33,150 bases of DNA from CAZVFX01 sp964626565 (GCA_964626565.1 CAZVFX010000080.1:1-33150); one strand, 5' to 3'; positions 23,208 through 31,288 are shown, counted from the stretch's first letter. The notes: generated by a model not told the origin, from the letters alone. Numbers and translations are program-made.

Positions 23208-24278
23208 TTACCTCTCGGCCTGGCCGCCGCGGCCGATGCGTACCTTGGCGAGGGTTCCTAGAACCAGAATGATCAAGCCCAGAAAGATGAGGGGCAACCC
23301 GGGGTCGCGCACCATATGAATGCCGGAGTAGCGGCGGTTCTTCGGGTCCCAGTTGCTCTGGTAGAACCAATAGCCGCCCTGGCGCAACGGATCGTTGACC
23401 ACCACTTTCTGAGATTGCACCTCGTTTCCTGAACCGTCCAGGACGGTCAGGGTGCTCTGGTAGACCTTCGGCTCTCCTTCCCTCAAGTGGAACATGATGG
23501 CCAGTCCGTCTACGAGAACGTGTTTCCCGGCGAACAGGCCGGTGGCCTTGCCATTGGCCTCGAATTGGGCGACCTGAACTTGCACAGGCGGGTGTCCCGG
23601 AACGGGGACCACGTCCTGCTCACCCAGCCCGATAGCCTTGACCGTGACGCCGTCTACCGTGGTCTGCTCTCCCTTCTTCAACTGGAGGGAGCCCACCGGC
23701 TGGTCCTTGCCCTTCACAAAGAAATAGAGCATGGGAACGGGGTCGTAGAATTCCACGTCGAATTTGTCCATGCGCACATGGAACGGCAGCTTCCCCTTTT
23801 CCTTGGTCTGCTGCCCGTCCTTCATGATAAAGAATTCATCAACGACCTGTCCTTCCAGGATGTGGATGAACCCCTCCTCCTTGGCGTAGTGCGTGACCAC
23901 GGAGCCTGCCAACACCACAAGCACCGAGCAATGCACCATCAGGTAGGAGATCTTCTTGCGCGCAGGCAAGTTGAAGACGAGACACAGGAGCGAACTGGCG
24001 CCCATGAGTCCCAGAATGGAGATGAACCAGGGTGCGGCGAAGACTCCTCCAGTAGTCCACAGTGTGCCCACGAGGGTCGCGATTGCGATCTCCAACATGA
24101 GCACCACTGAGAATTCATGGGAGAGCATCACCCTCCGACTCGTTCCCCAGATCGCCAGGACCGCCGTCGGAGCGAGGAACAACCAGCGACAATTGATGTA
24201 CTGGCCTGCCCCGCCGATGGCGGAAACTACTGCGATCAACCCGATACTTAGCAGTATATTCTTCGTTCTTTCACTCAT
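23208..24278 (-). CDS. resB: ResB/Ccs1-type cytochrome c maturation protein (System II)
   Basis: A 356-residue protein with three or four N-terminal membrane helices, a periplasmic domain (about 150-320), and a final helix (PLIFLGLIILVLGTL). Matches to the family include the VHCSVLVVLAGSVVTHY helix, NDPLRQGGYWFYQS, and the VRDPGLPLIFLG segment just before the last helix. With CcsA it forms the heme-ligation synthase. The start at ATG 24278 is chosen because the longer frame would begin at the TTG of a consensus -35 box. No Shine-Dalgarno is seen, and the -10 box ends 11 bases upstream, so translation may be near-leaderless. Confidence 0.88.
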   Translation of the reverse strand: MSERTKNILLSIGLIAVVSAIGGAGQYINCRWLFLAPTAVLAIWGTSRRVMLSHEFSVVLMLEIAIATLVGTLWTTGGVFAAPWFISILGLMGASSLLCLVFNLPARKKISYLMVHCSVLVVLAGSVVTHYAKEEGFIHILEGQVVDEFFIMKDGQQTKEKGKLPFHVRMDKFDVEFYDPVPMLYFFVKGKDQPVGSLQLKKGEQTTVDGVTVKAIGLGEQDVVPVPGHPPVQVQVAQFEANGKATGLFAGKHVLVDGLAIMFHLREGEPKVYQSTLTVLDGSGNEVQSQKVVVNDPLRQGGYWFYQSNWDPKNRRYSGIHMVRDPGLPLIFLGLIILVLGTLAKVRIGRGGQAER

Positions 24279-24288
24279 AGCAGGCTGA

Positions 24289-24317
24289 ATATTAGGGAGG
24301 AGGAAATCCGCTGTCAA
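24289..24317 (-). promoter_or_regulatory. Strong sigma-70-like promoter for resB-ccsA and possibly downstream cytochromes
   Basis: On the minus strand a perfect TTGACA (24317-24312) and TAATAT (24294-24289) are 17 bases apart. A start near 24282 would leave only about four bases before ATG 24278. Confidence 0.6.
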
Positions 24318-24375
24318 GCGGAAAGGCCGCGATCCGTCCCGTACACTTGTCTGGCGAGAACTTTCTTCCTACTTA

Positions 24376-24395
24376 ATACCTGTTGTTGGTATACT
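24376..24395 (+). promoter_or_regulatory. Extended -10 promoter with inverted repeat
   Basis: TGGTATACT (24387-24395) fits an extended -10 (TG-n-TATACT) without a recognisable -35. It overlaps the inverted repeat ATACC-N7-GGTAT (24376-24392), which may be an operator. Start near 24402, about 70 bases before GTG 24474. Confidence 0.4.
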
Positions 24396-24473
24396 GCTAT
24401 TCCACTCGGTGGCTCGCACCATTTGAGAGGCGATTGTCTCCGGCGTGAACGTTTGTCAGGGAGGAAGTGCACG

Positions 24474-26453
24474 GTGTTCAAATTGAAATTCGATTACGGC
24501 GTGGGGCGGCAGATTGCGCTGGCGTTGACGTTGGCGGTTTCCGCCTCGCTCTTGCAGCCGGTCGCAAGGCCCGTTGCCCACGAGAAATACAACGACGGTT
24601 TAGGGAAAGGTTGTGTCGAGTGCCACGGCGCTTTCAGGCACGAACTGGCGGGAGGGGCAACCATGCCCTACGAATCTCCCAAGGGAGACGTTTGGGCAGA
24701 GGACCTGCACAACACGCACCGGAAGCCCTACAACATGGGCACCGACTGCAATCTGTGCCACTTCTCGGGTCCTAGCGTGTGGACTTACAAGTCTGCCGGG
24801 GAGCTCGGCGAAATGGGGTTCAGTTGTTCCGGCTGTCACGGCCACCTGGAGGGCGACACTCCCAAGGGTTACGGATTGCGGGCCCACCACCTGCAGGCCG
24901 GGGAGGACTCGTGTCTCGAATGTCATGACGACGATGGCGAGCCGGTGCCCGAAGATGTTCTGCCTCCATATTACGGAGTAGTAAAGACAAAAGCCGCGGC
25001 AAGCTGCAATAACGATGAAGCAACCACTGAAGACTGGAGCGGCAACGGCATCGGGCTCGACAACGACGGTGACGGCCTGTACGACATGCTGGACTCCGAC
25101 TGTATCCCCTGTCCCGATGCCGACGGCGACGGCTTCCAGAATTACGAAGTCTTCTGCAACACCACTATTCCCGAATTGGGAGGAGATTGTGACGATTCGT
25201 CGCCGACGGTTTACCCCGGGGCACCTGAAACATGCAACGCGATCGATGACGACTGCGACGGCCTCACTGACGAAGAGAGCGACTATTCATGTGACGACGG
25301 GGTGGATTGCACCCTTGATACGTGCTTCGCGAGCGAATGTCAGAACGCTACTCAGGATGATCTTTGTGACGACGACATCTCTTGCACGGTGGACAGTTGC
25401 AGCGCGGCCGGTTGCCTGAACAACCCGGATGACGACTTGTGCGTAGACGGCGTGCCATGCACCATCGATACCTGCATCGATACGGGCTGTGATCACTTCG
25501 CCGATCACCTGGGCTGCGACGATGAAGACCCGTGCACTGAAGATCTCTGTGTACCGCCCGATGGTTGCACCTATCCAGCCGCGGAGGATGAAACTCTCTG
25601 TGACGACGGAGATCCTTGTTCAGGGGACGACATGTGCACGGCGGGCGCGTGCGCTGGGCACACTCCGGCTTGCGGCGAGTGCTTGGGCGACTGGGATTGC
25701 ATCCCATTCGATGACGGCAACCCCTGCAACGGCAAGCCGGTCTGCAAGCAGGAAGGTGATTCCTTCTATTGCAAGACCGACCCTGACACCGTCATTAGCT
25801 GTCCGGAAGATAACCTGCCTCCATGTGTGAAGATCGGCTGCAACCCGGAGACGGGCCTGTGCCAGCTATCGCCGACAGGCGAGGATCTCTTGTGCGATCT
25901 GGGCAGCCAGTGTGTGTCCGAGTCCCGTTGCAAAGACGGGGTCTGCGAGCCGGTGGGGTTTGTCTCCTGCGACGACGGCAATCCGTGCACTGACGATTCG
26001 TGCGATTGGGCCGGCGGTTGCGCGAATGAACCCAACGAACTGCCGTGTGATGATGACAATCCGTGCACCGAACTGGATTTCTGTGCGGAAGGAACTTGCG
26101 CGGGCGAGTGGGTTGCCGGTTGCTGTCTTGTGGACAGCGACTGCGAAATCGGGACCTGCGAAAACGGCCTCTGCGTGGCCCCGCCCGAGCCCGACCCGGA
26201 GCCTGTGCCGGAGCTGATGCCGGAGGCGGCCGAGGTGGTTCCGGAGATGATTGCCGAAGTGCTGGAAACCACGGGCGGCGATTTGACGTCCGGGGAGAAG
26301 GACGGCGGGATTCCTCTGCCCCAACCTCGGAAGCTATGCCCGCCCAAGGGTAGCTGCTCCGCCGCGGATGTTCCCGGGGACCCGGCATCGGGTGCTCTGC
26401 TGATGTTGCTGGTGCTTCTGGTGGCGGGGTTGCTTAGAGTTCGGGAAGTTTGA
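24474..26453 (+). CDS. Tetraheme cytochrome c fused to MopE-type metal-binding and Cys-rich repeats, with C-terminal sorting anchor
   Basis: A 659-residue protein from GTG 24474, eight bases after GAGGA. The signal peptide (about 1-35) is followed by four CX2CH motifs (about residues 47, 92, 118 and 147). Next come an EF-hand-like acidic loop (DNDGDGLYDMLDSD, about 196-209) and a MopE-type motif, DCDD...YPGAPETCN...DDDCDGLTDE (about 238-267). Roughly nine Cys/Asp-rich repeats of the DDGxPCTxDxC type (about 273-570) and a Pro/Glu linker follow. The C-terminus has a short Cys motif (GSCSA), a hydrophobic helix and a basic end (LLRVREV), resembling MYXO-CTERM anchors of Myxococcota. It is probably a surface-exposed electron-transfer or metal-binding protein. 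Joining a c-type heme module to copper/calcium-type repeats is unusual. Its end overlaps the convergent Rieske gene by 20 bases. Confidence 0.88.
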   Translation: MFKLKFDYGVGRQIALALTLAVSASLLQPVARPVAHEKYNDGLGKGCVECHGAFRHELAGGATMPYESPKGDVWAEDLHNTHRKPYNMGTDCNLCHFSGPSVWTYKSAGELGEMGFSCSGCHGHLEGDTPKGYGLRAHHLQAGEDSCLECHDDDGEPVPEDVLPPYYGVVKTKAAASCNNDEATTEDWSGNGIGLDNDGDGLYDMLDSDCIPCPDADGDGFQNYEVFCNTTIPELGGDCDDSSPTVYPGAPETCNAIDDDCDGLTDEESDYSCDDGVDCTLDTCFASECQNATQDDLCDDDISCTVDSCSAAGCLNNPDDDLCVDGVPCTIDTCIDTGCDHFADHLGCDDEDPCTEDLCVPPDGCTYPAAEDETLCDDGDPCSGDDMCTAGACAGHTPACGECLGDWDCIPFDDGNPCNGKPVCKQEGDSFYCKTDPDTVISCPEDNLPPCVKIGCNPETGLCQLSPTGEDLLCDLGSQCVSESRCKDGVCEPVGFVSCDDGNPCTDDSCDWAGGCANEPNELPCDDDNPCTELDFCAEGTCAGEWVAGCCLVDSDCEIGTCENGLCVAPPEPDPEPVPELMPEAAEVVPEMIAEVLETTGGDLTSGEKDGGIPLPQPRKLCPPKGSCSAADVPGDPASGALLMLLVLLVAGLLRVREV

Positions 26454-26865
26454 TGATCAGCTTCTCCCCTTTGATCGCGGTAGGGAAGCGCTCAAGGGGC
26501 TCGGTGGCAGGTCCGCCGAGAGGCTTTCCCTTGAGATTGAAGGAGGATTTGTGGCAGTGACAGTCAAATTGCTTCCGCTCGGGAGTGTAGGAGACGATGC
26601 ACTTCTTCTCGTGAGAGCAGATCGCGGAATAGGCGCCAACCTTCTTCTTGCTCAGCCGCACGAGATAGACGGCCCGGCCCTTGAGTTCAAGGACCATGTG
26701 GCCTTCGATCTTGGCTATCTTCTCGAGGCTGGACATGGGCAGCGCCACCAGCTTGCCCTTGGCCGGCCCCGCCTCGAGCAATCGAATCGGGCACACGGCA
26801 AGGCCAACGGCAGCAACCGAAGCGACGCCCAGGAACTTCCGCCTCTCCTCATTCTTGGTCTTCAC
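26434..26865 (-). CDS. Tat-exported Rieske-type [2Fe-2S] protein with an atypical first box
   Basis: A 143-residue protein from GTG 26865, with GTGGAGG before it. It has a twin-arginine signal (ERRKFLGVAS) and then a compact Rieske domain. Box I is C83-S-H85-E-K-K-C89 and box II is C102-H-C104-H105-K-S. The cluster ligands C83/H85 and C102/H105 are present, and C89/C104 could form the usual disulfide, but box I has one residue more than the normal CxHxGC and lacks the Gly. It ends in GGPATEPLERF, common in Rieske proteins. No cytochrome bc partner is adjacent. It is divergent from the monoheme lipoprotein gene, sharing a 49-base AT-rich spacer. Confidence 0.88.
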   Translation of the reverse strand: MKTKNEERRKFLGVASVAAVGLAVCPIRLLEAGPAKGKLVALPMSSLEKIAKIEGHMVLELKGRAVYLVRLSKKKVGAYSAICSHEKKCIVSYTPERKQFDCHCHKSSFNLKGKPLGGPATEPLERFPTAIKGEKLIIKLPEL

Positions 26866-26914
26866 GGTTCGTCCTCCACAACCAATGTAGGCTTATTAAC
26901 GATAGGTATATAGG

Positions 26915-27322
26915 ATGCTAAACACAAGAATTGCTTTGTTTCTCGTTCTCTCTACTGGGGCTGGCGCGGGAGTTATCGCGTGCGGCGACAAGGACGACCC
27001 CGTCGCTGAGTATTGCGGCGGCGGCGAGGGCGCTGCCGTCACATACCAGGAGCTGCTTCCCCTGCTGGGCAAGCATTGTATCTGGTGTCACGCCACCACC
27101 CTTACCGGGGATGACAGGGAAGGAGCTCCGCTGGGGCAGGACTACGACACTTGCGAGGCGGCCAGGGCCTTCGGAATCGAGGGCAACCAGACTGTTCAAG
27201 CGGGCACCATGCCGGAGGATTACGAGCTCTCCGTCGCTGAGAAACTGCAGTTCCAGGCCTGGATAGATAGCGGTATGCCCTGTGGCAACGAGCAGCCGCT
27301 AACGGAAGAGGAGGCCCGATGA
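26915..27322 (+). CDS. Monoheme cytochrome c lipoprotein
   Basis: A 135-residue protein with a short signal ending in VIACG, a lipobox with lipidation at Cys23. One CX2CH (HCIWCHAT, near residues 55-59) and a later GTMPED, whose Met can be the distal heme ligand, make it a class I-type His/Met monoheme cytochrome, as in small domains preceding larger oxidoreductases. It would have a higher potential than the surrounding bis-His multihemes and so could pair with the adjacent Rieske protein (inference). Its stop overlaps the start of the barrel gene by four bases (ATGA). Confidence 0.82.
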   Translation: MLNTRIALFLVLSTGAGAGVIACGDKDDPVAEYCGGGEGAAVTYQELLPLLGKHCIWCHATTLTGDDREGAPLGQDYDTCEAARAFGIEGNQTVQAGTMPEDYELSVAEKLQFQAWIDSGMPCGNEQPLTEEEAR

Positions 27323-28221
27323 GGAAGTTGACGCTACTCTTGTCTGTTCTTGCTCTGCTGACAGCTCCTGCGTCTGTGCTGGCGCAGGGAGTTCCTGACG
27401 AAGACGATGACCTGTCCCTCGACCTGGGCGACCTGGACGATGTGGAGGTTGCGGAAGTGACCGAGGTCGAGGAGCCCGCGCTGCTGCCGGTGTTGTGCCG
27501 GGGGCTCACGGTCCCGCTCCACAACATGGGGAGACAAGGTGCCTTGCAGTTCACCATCGATCACCGGGCAATGCAGAAGTTCGATGAAGACCCCGCGCAC
27601 GATTTCCTCGGTCTCGACTCCGGCGGGCTGAAGATCGGTTTTGCGTTGCGCTACTCCCCTCTGGACATTGTGGATGTGCTCGCCGCACGCCAGAACAACA
27701 CGTCGGAAACCTTCGACACTTATGAATTGGCCGCGCGGGTGGCGCCGCTATCACACGAAAAACACTACGTTGACCTTGTTCTCGGGGGTGGGGCCTCGGT
27801 GTTCGTCCACCCGGGCGAGGAGGATGCCGTGGGTTGGAACGGCCAACTCCTGGTGGGCCGACCGCTACCCGCCGGTTTCGATTTCACCTTAGGTGTGCTG
27901 GCCGCAACCGAATCCAGCACGCCTGCCAAGAGCAACGCTGATTACAACTACTCCGCGGGCGCAGGCGGCGAGTTGTCCTGGGGAATGGGCGTTCACCCCC
28001 ACGTCCGCCTTCACGTTGAGGCGGTGGCGCCTTTCGTCGGCTACGATGCGGGCCATCCCGCAGTCGCGGCAGGGGTCAATATTCTCACCTTCCGGCACGG
28101 TTTTGCGTTTCTGGTCTCCAACAGCCAGATGTTGACGCTGGACGCTCTCCCCGCCGGTTCCTACAGGACCGTGGACGACCTGGTGGTGGGGTTCTCAATC
28201 CTTCGGCAGTGGGATCTGTAG
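27319..28221 (+). CDS. DUF5777-like outer-membrane beta-barrel protein
   Basis: A 300-residue protein with a signal peptide (about 1-22), a very acidic linker (residues about 26-52), and a barrel-like remainder of alternating strands. The start LTVPLHNMGRQGALQFTIDHR, the LRYSPLDIVDVLAARQ segment and the FAFLVSNSQML strand resemble the DUF5777 family, which I have seen near cytochromes and whose function is unknown. It is coupled to the monoheme lipoprotein by an ATGA overlap with GAGGAGG upstream, so the two probably act together at the outer membrane. Its last 27 bases overlap the convergent cytochrome b gene. Confidence 0.75.
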   Translation: MRKLTLLLSVLALLTAPASVLAQGVPDEDDDLSLDLGDLDDVEVAEVTEVEEPALLPVLCRGLTVPLHNMGRQGALQFTIDHRAMQKFDEDPAHDFLGLDSGGLKIGFALRYSPLDIVDVLAARQNNTSETFDTYELAARVAPLSHEKHYVDLVLGGGASVFVHPGEEDAVGWNGQLLVGRPLPAGFDFTLGVLAATESSTPAKSNADYNYSAGAGGELSWGMGVHPHVRLHVEAVAPFVGYDAGHPAVAAGVNILTFRHGFAFLVSNSQMLTLDALPAGSYRTVDDLVVGFSILRQWDL

Positions 28222-29124
28222 CGCCTTTTCAGGGTGAATCAACACAAAGAACAAATGCCATACGGTAATGGCCAGCACCGAGAGCAGAGCCTCGTAGAAG
28301 TGCACCGCACCGGCCACGCTCTCCCACCAGGCAGCCGATTCCACGGGCAGCAACTCTTTGAACCAGAGAGCCAAACCGGTCACTCCCATGATCACTGTCC
28401 CCCACAGCAACGCCCAGTATTCCGCCTTTTCGGCATAGTTGAAGTGGGGATGGGCAGGTGGCGAGTCTCTAAGACCGGCATGATAGGAGATGGTTGCGGC
28501 CAGTTCCTTGAGGTCGCCGAAACCGGGCCACATGCGGCGCCACCAATTAAGGCGCCCGGTGCGGGTGGTTATTGAATAGACGAGGAAGACTGCGAGGTCG
28601 GCCAACAGTAGTACTGCGAACACCCGGTGGGCCAGCGCACGTGCGTCAGTGAGACCTGCGTCGTAGATCCATTTGAAGATGAACAGGTCCGAATAGGGCA
28701 GCGCAAAACCGGTGTAAGCAAGGCCGGCGAAGGAGAAGATTAGCACCACATGCATCAACATCTCCACCGGTGCAAACCGGCTGCGCCCCGTCTTCCTTCC
28801 GTCCCTGATCTTCTTGATTACGAACGAGAACCAGATGAGCAGATTGTGGAGGAGCATAGCGCCGATTAGAATGACAATCAGGAAGGTGTAGATGGTGCGC
28901 ACAACGCCCGCAGCACCAGCGCCGGGGTCGGCCATCTTTACCGCCTCTTCCTCAGTCAGAACGACCACGGTTGTTTCCGCGATCTCCTCGATGTCCTCGT
29001 CCTCCAGAGTCAGCTCTTCCAACTCCATGTCATCCATGACAAATTCATCTACGTCTTCGGCGCTTGACCAGACTGGCGCCATCGCAGCCAACACAAGCGC
29101 AGCAACAAATATGACTCTCCTCAT
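28195..29124 (-). CDS. Five-helix cytochrome b membrane protein, c-heme-free paralog of the 11-heme fusion
   Basis: A 309-residue protein from ATG 29124, which overlaps the upstream stop (ATGA) and follows GGGGGAAG. After a signal peptide (about 1-22) comes an acidic stretch (rich in Asp/Glu, about 24-60) and then five membrane helices (about 78-300). The helices align with the membrane half of the protein at 270-2288: IGAMLLHNLLIWF, FSFAGLAYTGFALP, LAHRVFAVLLLADL, YAEKAEYWALLWGT, VHFYEALLSVLAITVWHLFF and the HPE ending are shared. His residues for b hemes are retained, but no CX2CH is present. It may act with a separate periplasmic cytochrome as a split version of the fusion. The upstream PDZ lipoprotein is co-translated with it. 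Confidence 0.87.
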   Translation of the reverse strand: MRRVIFVAALVLAAMAPVWSSAEDVDEFVMDDMELEELTLEDEDIEEIAETTVVVLTEEEAVKMADPGAGAAGVVRTIYTFLIVILIGAMLLHNLLIWFSFVIKKIRDGRKTGRSRFAPVEMLMHVVLIFSFAGLAYTGFALPYSDLFIFKWIYDAGLTDARALAHRVFAVLLLADLAVFLVYSITTRTGRLNWWRRMWPGFGDLKELAATISYHAGLRDSPPAHPHFNYAEKAEYWALLWGTVIMGVTGLALWFKELLPVESAAWWESVAGAVHFYEALLSVLAITVWHLFFVLIHPEKALQIPLPKD

Positions 29125-30158
29125 TTCTTCCCCCCGCACTCCACCACAATGGTAACGGTTGAGCTTTCGCGCAAGACCTTGAGAGTGGGGGCCCCGGGTG
29201 CGGCGGCCGTAAACGCGGGCAGACCGCGCAGATGATACTCACGCCGGATCGGAACGCCATCGGCCTCGAGGATCACGTCGCCGGGTTTCAGATTGGTGCA
29301 CGGGGCCGCACCGGTCACCAACACTCCCTTGGTGCCGGCCTGCAGCTTCCGCACTGCCCCTCGCTCCAGGGTAGGGTAGCGGTACGTTATGCGAGCGCGG
29401 ATCACCGCATCCCGTTCCAGGTCGTCCTTTTTCTCCAGCGTCTTCCGCAGCGGCGGCAGCGTCTGATACTGGTAGTCCAGCGACTCCAAAGGGTTTTCCG
29501 CCAGCCCAAGCTTCACGGCGGAGCCGGCACGGGACCGCACCTTGAGCTTGCTTTGCAGGGCCTGGATGAGACCGTTGTAGTTGCGAAGTGCGAACGAGGT
29601 AATCTCGGGCCTCGGATCCGCCTCGTCGGGCTCATCATACACGGTACCTGAAACTCCGTCGGCGTACGTGAGCAGTGGCTGGCTCGTTCCGACGTGATAG
29701 ACATCGGCCGTGAACTTCATCTCGCTTTCGAATTCAGCCCGGCTGGCCCGCTTCTTGTCCTTCTTGGTGACCACCTTCTGGACTTCCTGCCACGACTCAA
29801 CCAGCATGAGGCGCAACGCAATGGTATTCTCCACTTTTAGGCCGTAGGGCTTGAGCACCGTGGCCAGGTCTGTCTCGTATGCCAGATTGGTGACCATTCC
29901 GTCGGTAAGGGTGGTGTACTCATCGGGTGCGATCACGACGACGCCGGTGCGCTTCGTAAGCCGGTGTGCGAGGTCCATCCATTTCTCGTAAACCTGGTGC
30001 GATTCCATGCCGCGGAAATAGAAATCGGGGTGGAGAATGACGATCGCGTCGACGGGCGGAGCCTCCTTGCAAAAGGTGTACTCCTTGACCTTGAGGGCCC
30101 CACCGCAAGCTGTTGAGACCAGAGCTAACAGGACCACAAAACTCGAAACTGAACGCAT
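29121..30158 (-). CDS. Lipoprotein with C-terminal PDZ-like domain
   Basis: A 345-residue protein with a signal ending in STACGG (Cys18 likely lipidated). The middle region (about 30-240) has mixed strands and helices with no motif I recognise. The C-terminal 85 residues look like a PDZ domain: GVLVTGAAPCTNLKPGDVILEADGVPI, then a strand ending in TLKVLRESSTVTIVV. PDZ domains bind protein C-termini, so it may organise the cytochrome b encoded next to it, to which it is translationally coupled. GGGAGG precedes the ATG. Divergent from rpoZ. Confidence 0.78.
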   Translation of the reverse strand: MRSVSSFVVLLALVSTACGGALKVKEYTFCKEAPPVDAIVILHPDFYFRGMESHQVYEKWMDLAHRLTKRTGVVVIAPDEYTTLTDGMVTNLAYETDLATVLKPYGLKVENTIALRLMLVESWQEVQKVVTKKDKKRASRAEFESEMKFTADVYHVGTSQPLLTYADGVSGTVYDEPDEADPRPEITSFALRNYNGLIQALQSKLKVRSRAGSAVKLGLAENPLESLDYQYQTLPPLRKTLEKKDDLERDAVIRARITYRYPTLERGAVRKLQAGTKGVLVTGAAPCTNLKPGDVILEADGVPIRREYHLRGLPAFTAAAPGAPTLKVLRESSTVTIVVECGGKK

Positions 30159-30212
30159 GTGCCGACATCCTCCCAGAGGCTCGCGTCGCGGGCGGCCGCT
30201 ACAGAAATTTTC

Positions 30213-30240
30213 TTGACTTCACTGCCCAAAACCCTATATG
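30213..30240 (+). promoter_or_regulatory. Sigma-70-like promoter for the rpoZ operon
   Basis: TTGACT (30213-30218) and TATATG (30235-30240) are 16 bases apart. Transcription would begin near 30247, just before the AAGGAGG ribosome site at 30258-30264. Confidence 0.6.
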
Positions 30241-30269
30241 AACTATAGCACCTTTTCAAGGAGGCGATT

Positions 30270-30494
30270 ATGGCCCGAGTAACCGTTGAAGATTGCCTGG
30301 ACCAGATAGAGAACCGTTTTGCCCTGGTACTCATGGCCGCGAAGCGTTGCCGGCAGTTGAAGGATGGCGCTGAGCCGATGGTGAAGCACCTCAAGAACAA
30401 AGAAGCGGTTACCGCGCTCAGAGAGGTCGCGGCGGCCCGCATCCAGCATGAACCGGAACTCAAAGAGCTGTTCAAGGTCAAGGCTCCTATATGA
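30270..30494 (+). CDS. rpoZ: RNA polymerase omega subunit
   Basis: A 74-residue protein that starts MARVTVEDCLDQIENRFALV and continues VLMAAKRCRQL, the highly conserved omega signature, then an EVAAARI segment. Omega binds the beta-prime subunit, helps assembly of RNA polymerase and, in many bacteria, is part of the ppGpp site. The ribosome site AAGGAGG is ideal. Its stop overlaps the start of the next gene (ATGA), so it is the first gene of a coupled operon with a lipoprotein, tmk and a heme sensor. Confidence 0.96.
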   Translation: MARVTVEDCLDQIENRFALVLMAAKRCRQLKDGAEPMVKHLKNKEAVTALREVAAARIQHEPELKELFKVKAPI

Positions 30495-31288
30495 GATTCG
30501 GGGTTCTTCTCTCCCTGTTTTCCCTGACCTGTTGCTGTGGTACTCACCCGCTACCAGACCCCCTCATAACCAACCCGGCCGACATGGTCGCCAACGTGCA
30601 GCCCGCGAATGACAGCGGCCCGGAAGACACTCTCTTTGCAGTAGCTCGAATCGAGTACTACGGGGAGGGCAAGGCGCGCAAAGCCAAAGTGGAGATTATG
30701 GGCGCACGCCCTGACCGGATGCGCATGAACGTGCTCTCGTTTACCGACGACCTCATCTCGGTGCTTACTGCCGACGGCGAAGGATTCACCTTCTTCGAGC
30801 GGGGCAAGCCTTACTGCTATACCGGGCCCACCTGTGCCGCACCGGTGGTTTCCCGGGTGCCCATGGTCTCAAACCCCGCGGCCTTGCTGGTATTGCTCGA
30901 AGGTCGCGTCCCACTTCTGAAAGAGCCGGATGACCAGCAGTTGACGTTCTCCAGAAAGCAGGGCGTGTATCTGCTGGTCTTGACCAGGGAGGACCTCAAG
31001 CAGACTCTGCGTGTCGCTCCCGACGGCCGGACCCTTGTCGGGGCGGCCATGAAGCAAGGGGGCGACAAGCTGTTCGACATTACCTTCGAAGGAAAGAAGA
31101 AGGCGGGGGCGCACACTGTGCCCGAACGTCTCCGACTGGTCTCCGGCAAGCCGGAAGCGGACCTCTCCATCGAGTATCGTGAGGTGGAGTTCGGGCTTCA
31201 GTTCCACGGCGATCCTTTTTCGTTTCCCTGTCCGGTAGGAACCGAGGTAAGATACCTTTCATGTGATACGGAGGAGGCGGGTGAGTAA
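30491..31288 (+). CDS. Putative outer-membrane lipoprotein, LolB/DUF4292-like
   Basis: A 265-residue protein with a short signal and a Cys cluster (LTCCCG) at residues 13-16. The lipobox is not canonical, but lipidation is likely. The remainder has long strands (ARIEYYGEGKARKAKVEIMG, DRMRMNVLSFTDDLISVLTADGEGFTFFERG) that resemble the half-barrel of LolA/LolB-type carriers or the DUF4292 group. Its C-terminal PERLRLVSGKPEADLSIEYREVEFG strand is also typical. Function is not certain; a role in lipoprotein or outer-membrane biogenesis is possible. It overlaps rpoZ by four bases and tmk by eight. Confidence 0.75.
   Translation: MRFGVLLSLFSLTCCCGTHPLPDPLITNPADMVANVQPANDSGPEDTLFAVARIEYYGEGKARKAKVEIMGARPDRMRMNVLSFTDDLISVLTADGEGFTFFERGKPYCYTGPTCAAPVVSRVPMVSNPAALLVLLEGRVPLLKEPDDQQLTFSRKQGVYLLVLTREDLKQTLRVAPDGRTLVGAAMKQGGDKLFDITFEGKKKAGAHTVPERLRLVSGKPEADLSIEYREVEFGLQFHGDPFSFPCPVGTEVRYLSCDTEEAGE

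Noticed and set aside
26866..26914. A -10-like TATATA just upstream of the monoheme lipoprotein gene
   Set aside because: It would place the transcription start after the ATG, and no matching -35 is seen.
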